NCBI RefSeq assembly: GCF_018446385.1
Contig: NC_056000.1
Coordinates: forward strand, 32,938,011 to 33,002,010
DNA length: 64,000 nt
Source: Zingiber officinale
Lineage: Eukaryota; Streptophyta; Magnoliopsida; Zingiberales; Zingiberaceae
Direction of reading: 5' to 3'
Shown piece after piece: positions 61,451 to 64,000 of this stretch. The notes under the pieces were generated by a model. That model searched no databases. It had not been told where the DNA came from and saw only the letters and a list, made by a program, of their open reading frames with translations. The first letter of the stretch is position 1. Each line of letters starts with the position of its first letter. The translations under genes and the position numbers were made by a program.

Positions 61451-62518
61451 AATTTAACGAAGACATTTTATCTTATGGTTTCGAGATGATCAATGAGGAT
61501 CATTGCATTTTCTTGAAAAGAGAAAGAGGAAAGTATGCCATTTTATCATCATATGTTGATGATATGCTGATAGTTGGAAATGACATAAGATATGTGAATG
61601 AAATCAAGAAGTGATTGTTATCACAATTTGATACAATGGATATAAGAGAAGCTAAGTACATCTCATAGGTGAAGATCATTAGAGATCGTTCTAAAAGATT
61701 TTTGGGTTTGCCATAAGAGTCTTATATAAATAAGATATTACATCATTTCAGCATGTCTAATTACAACGTAGAACATACACCTATTATGAAAGATACTATT
61801 TTGAACAAAAGTACCAAAACTCTTGAATAAATAATCAAAATAAAGGAAAATTCATATGCCAGTGCTATTGGTAGTTTGATGTACACTATATTGTATACAT
61901 GTCTCGATATCAGCTATGTTGTTGGCTTAGTCAATAAATTTTGATTAAACCCAGAACCGAGACATTGGAAGATGGTGAAAAATATATTCAGATATCTCAA
62001 AAGAACAACAGATTATTGTCTCTGTTTCTAAGGATATGAGATAAGCCTGAAGTGCTACACAGATGCAGATTGGGCAGGAGACCTCGATGATAGACAATCT
62101 ATCGGGCTATATATTTTTGTTGAATGATGGCGTCATCTCATGGAACAACAAGAAATAGGCTTGTGTAGTACTGTCGACAATGGAAGCTGAGTATATGGCT
62201 TATACAATGATTATACAAGAAGTTGTCTGGTTGAGAAGGTTTCTGAAGCATCTTAAGATTGGTGAGGATAATGGAAGTCATGTTACAGTATACTGTGACA
62301 ATCAAGCTACTATATATTTTTCTAAGGTTCCCAAATATCACAGCAAAGATAAGTATATAGAAATTAAGTATAATTTTATAAAAGATATTGTTGACAAGAC
62401 AAAAATAATTCTTAAGTGTGTCCCTACACATACTATGCTTGCAGACTCTTTTTCTAAGCCATTAACTAAAAAGTCATTTCAAGGATACGTAAAGTCTTTA
62501 AGACTTCGTAAAATGTAA
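61451..62518 (+). pseudogene. Copia pol remnant (RT and RNase H), plus strand
   Basis: It begins mid-RT (KFNEDILSYGFEMINEDHCI) with the active-site SSYVDDMLIVG near 61547-61580. Next come SYASAIGSLMYTILYTC-like and YTDADWAGDLDDRQSIG motifs. The clean RNase H frame is 62180-62518 (MEAEYMAYT, VVWLRRFLKHL, VYCDNQATIYFSK, KYIEIKYNFIKD, ADSFSKPLTK). Many stops and shifts occur before 62180. The 5' part of pol is absent because the minus-strand copia LTR inserted at 61450. It belongs to a different copia lineage from the pol at 30042. Confidence 0.88.
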
Positions 62519-63810
62519 AACTTTGTAAAGACAACTAGAAATATGAAATGTCATGATCTGTTTAGTGTAAATATCTATGTTACATTTGGATAAAGTCTCA
62601 GTGAGTATGTTGGCAGGTTGAGATTGGTCCACTCACATGGATAATTATCTCTATTTATTAAATATAAATAAAGATAAGATCGTTGCTTATGGGATATCTT
62701 ATGTAGCTGTGAATAGAAACATACCCATAAGTTAAGTCCGTCTTGATAATTATGTCAAGATGAGATCATTTATGTGTTAATAATGATCGAAGGAAATGAA
62801 TCTACCATTTACTGAATTTGTTGGAAGCTAGATTTAAATTCATGAGTTAAATTCATTATTAGATATTATGTGTGTCTAGATTAAAATCTGTACGATGTTA
62901 AATTTGAGAAAAATATGCTCTCTTTTTAGTAAAGAGAATAACATCGTAGCATGTTATTCATACTATATGTGCTATAGTGACAATAAAGGTAGTAGGAGAA
63001 TAAATCCTTATTTCTTCATTATATGAAACCCTTGAGATTATAAGTTAATCTCAGTTTTACCCTAAGTGGTTATTGAGCGGTTTACTTGAAGTTTTAATCA
63101 GTGACTGCTATTTTAACATATATTCTATGACTATGGATGATTCGGTCTATGAAGCATAATTAGAAAAATGACTCATTAAAATAAATATATTCTAGTTAAA
63201 AAGGAAAATTAAATAGATTTACATATTTTGATGTTATTCACTGGTCGACCCATTTCTGTTATATATAAACATAATTATAAATATTGAATATGGAACATGC
63301 TCTTAGTATAATAGTCATTTTGAGGAATTAGAAATGCTTATTTTGATATAAATGAAAATTATTTAATCTGGGTAAATAGCAAGACATGAATATCTTCAAG
63401 ATAATGATTGTGTAGCCATTTGATTGGTCATTTGATGGCTATTTCGGTGTTAGGAAAAAATGGCGAAACAGGATTATTATATTCCTTAGTTAAGAGGAAT
63501 GTAATACCAAGAGTTTTGGATTGTGCTATTCCTTCCTTATAAGTCTTGTTAGACCTTTAAGATTCAGGATTGTGTCATTCCGTATTTGAAGGTCTTGTTT
63601 TCTGTCTTTTGCCATCTTTCATTTTCCGTTGCCCTTTCTCTTTCCTTGTAATTTTATTTATTTATTTATTTATGGTTCTAGTGAGGATGATTTGGCACTT
63701 CTCTTCCCTTGTTCCTAGACCCATGGGTCTTCCCCCCTTTATTTGCGGTTTGGCTATCGGTCAGTCGTTGGCTTGTCTTGCAAGTCCTCTCTGACGGCTT
63801 GGTTACCATA
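62519..63810. other. 3' flank of copia pol, unassigned
   Basis: No gene recognised. TGTTGGAAGCTAG at about 62819 and a TATA-like TTATATATAAAC at about 63258-63269 could belong to the copia 3' LTR. No second copy or clear purine tract is available to prove it. An open frame at 63570-63794 resembles nothing I know. Confidence 0.35.
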
Positions 63811-63819
63811 CCTGCAAGA

Positions 63820-64000
63820 TGACTCCTAGGGGTGAATATTTGGTTAAAATCAAACTGAATTAATCGAACTGAATCGAACTAATTTTTTTCGAACAAACCA
63901 AACCGAACTGATTTTCGATAAAAACTAAATCGAACCGAACTTTCAATAAAACCGAACACATCGAATCGAACGAATCAATTTTTTCTAAAAATTTGGTTTA
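63820..64000. repeat. AACCGAACTGAA-rich repeat end (window edge)
   Basis: Starts CCTAGGGGTGAATATTTGGTT and continues as degenerate ATCGAACCGAAC units to the window end. Such AGGGGTG-started, AACCGAAC-rich sequences are common at plant transposon ends (possibly hAT-type). It is cut by the window, so no class is assigned. Confidence 0.45.

Overview
This is a nuclear segment of a flowering plant, probably a monocot. The evidence is spliced genes with GT-AG introns, plant-type SDR and HESO1-like genes, and dense nested retrotransposons, SINEs, MITEs and a Mutator-like element. The LTR families recall Zingiberales elements from memory, but I cannot prove a genus from the sequence.

Host genes are few. 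A HESO1-like nucleotidyltransferase locus (about 3042-6409) is followed by a five-exon tropinone-reductase-like short-chain dehydrogenase/reductase, SDR1 (7763-8910). This HESO1-SDR unit has been duplicated. A second copy holds only the 3' end of the HESO1-like gene (18957-19290) plus an intact SDR2 (21206-22384). A third copy holds SDR3 (35032-36390), which is broken by a SINE in exon 3. A younger direct duplication of roughly 10 kb links 19660-29985 with 32845-57770. Elements present in only one copy (two SINEs, a MULE, a solo LTR, and the copia remnant next to copy A) mark events after that duplication; the MULE and the solo LTR have visible empty sites in copy A.

Most of the rest is nested mobile DNA. 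1-484 is a truncated LTR and 649-2750 a dead LINE. 10610-15378 is a minus-strand copia pol remnant split by a complete non-autonomous gypsy-type element (11339-14934, target duplication AGGAG) that carries a dimeric 122-bp satellite. 15379-18955 is the 3' part of a Tat-like gypsy element with an antisense extra ORF. 26040-29040 and 52251-61450 are two copies of a minus-strand copia element. In the second copy the gag is split by a solo LTR, and the LTR hosts a PIF/Harbinger-like element, which hosts a SINE and a probable solo LTR, which hosts a Tourist-like MITE. 29990-32293 and 61451-62518 are plus-strand copia pol remnants.

The most striking object is a 12.6-kb MULE (36892-49501). It has matching terminal inverted repeats and AT-rich subterminal regions, an array of 51-bp repeats, and a transposase gene whose single reading frame joins a FAR1-like zinc finger, a DDE transposase, a SWIM finger and an OTU-type cysteine protease domain. 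It is split by a 7.5-kb LTR retrotransposon (39502-47028, target duplication AGAGC) that has gag but no pol. The transposase frame is otherwise continuous, with four nonsense codons that all fit C-to-T change.
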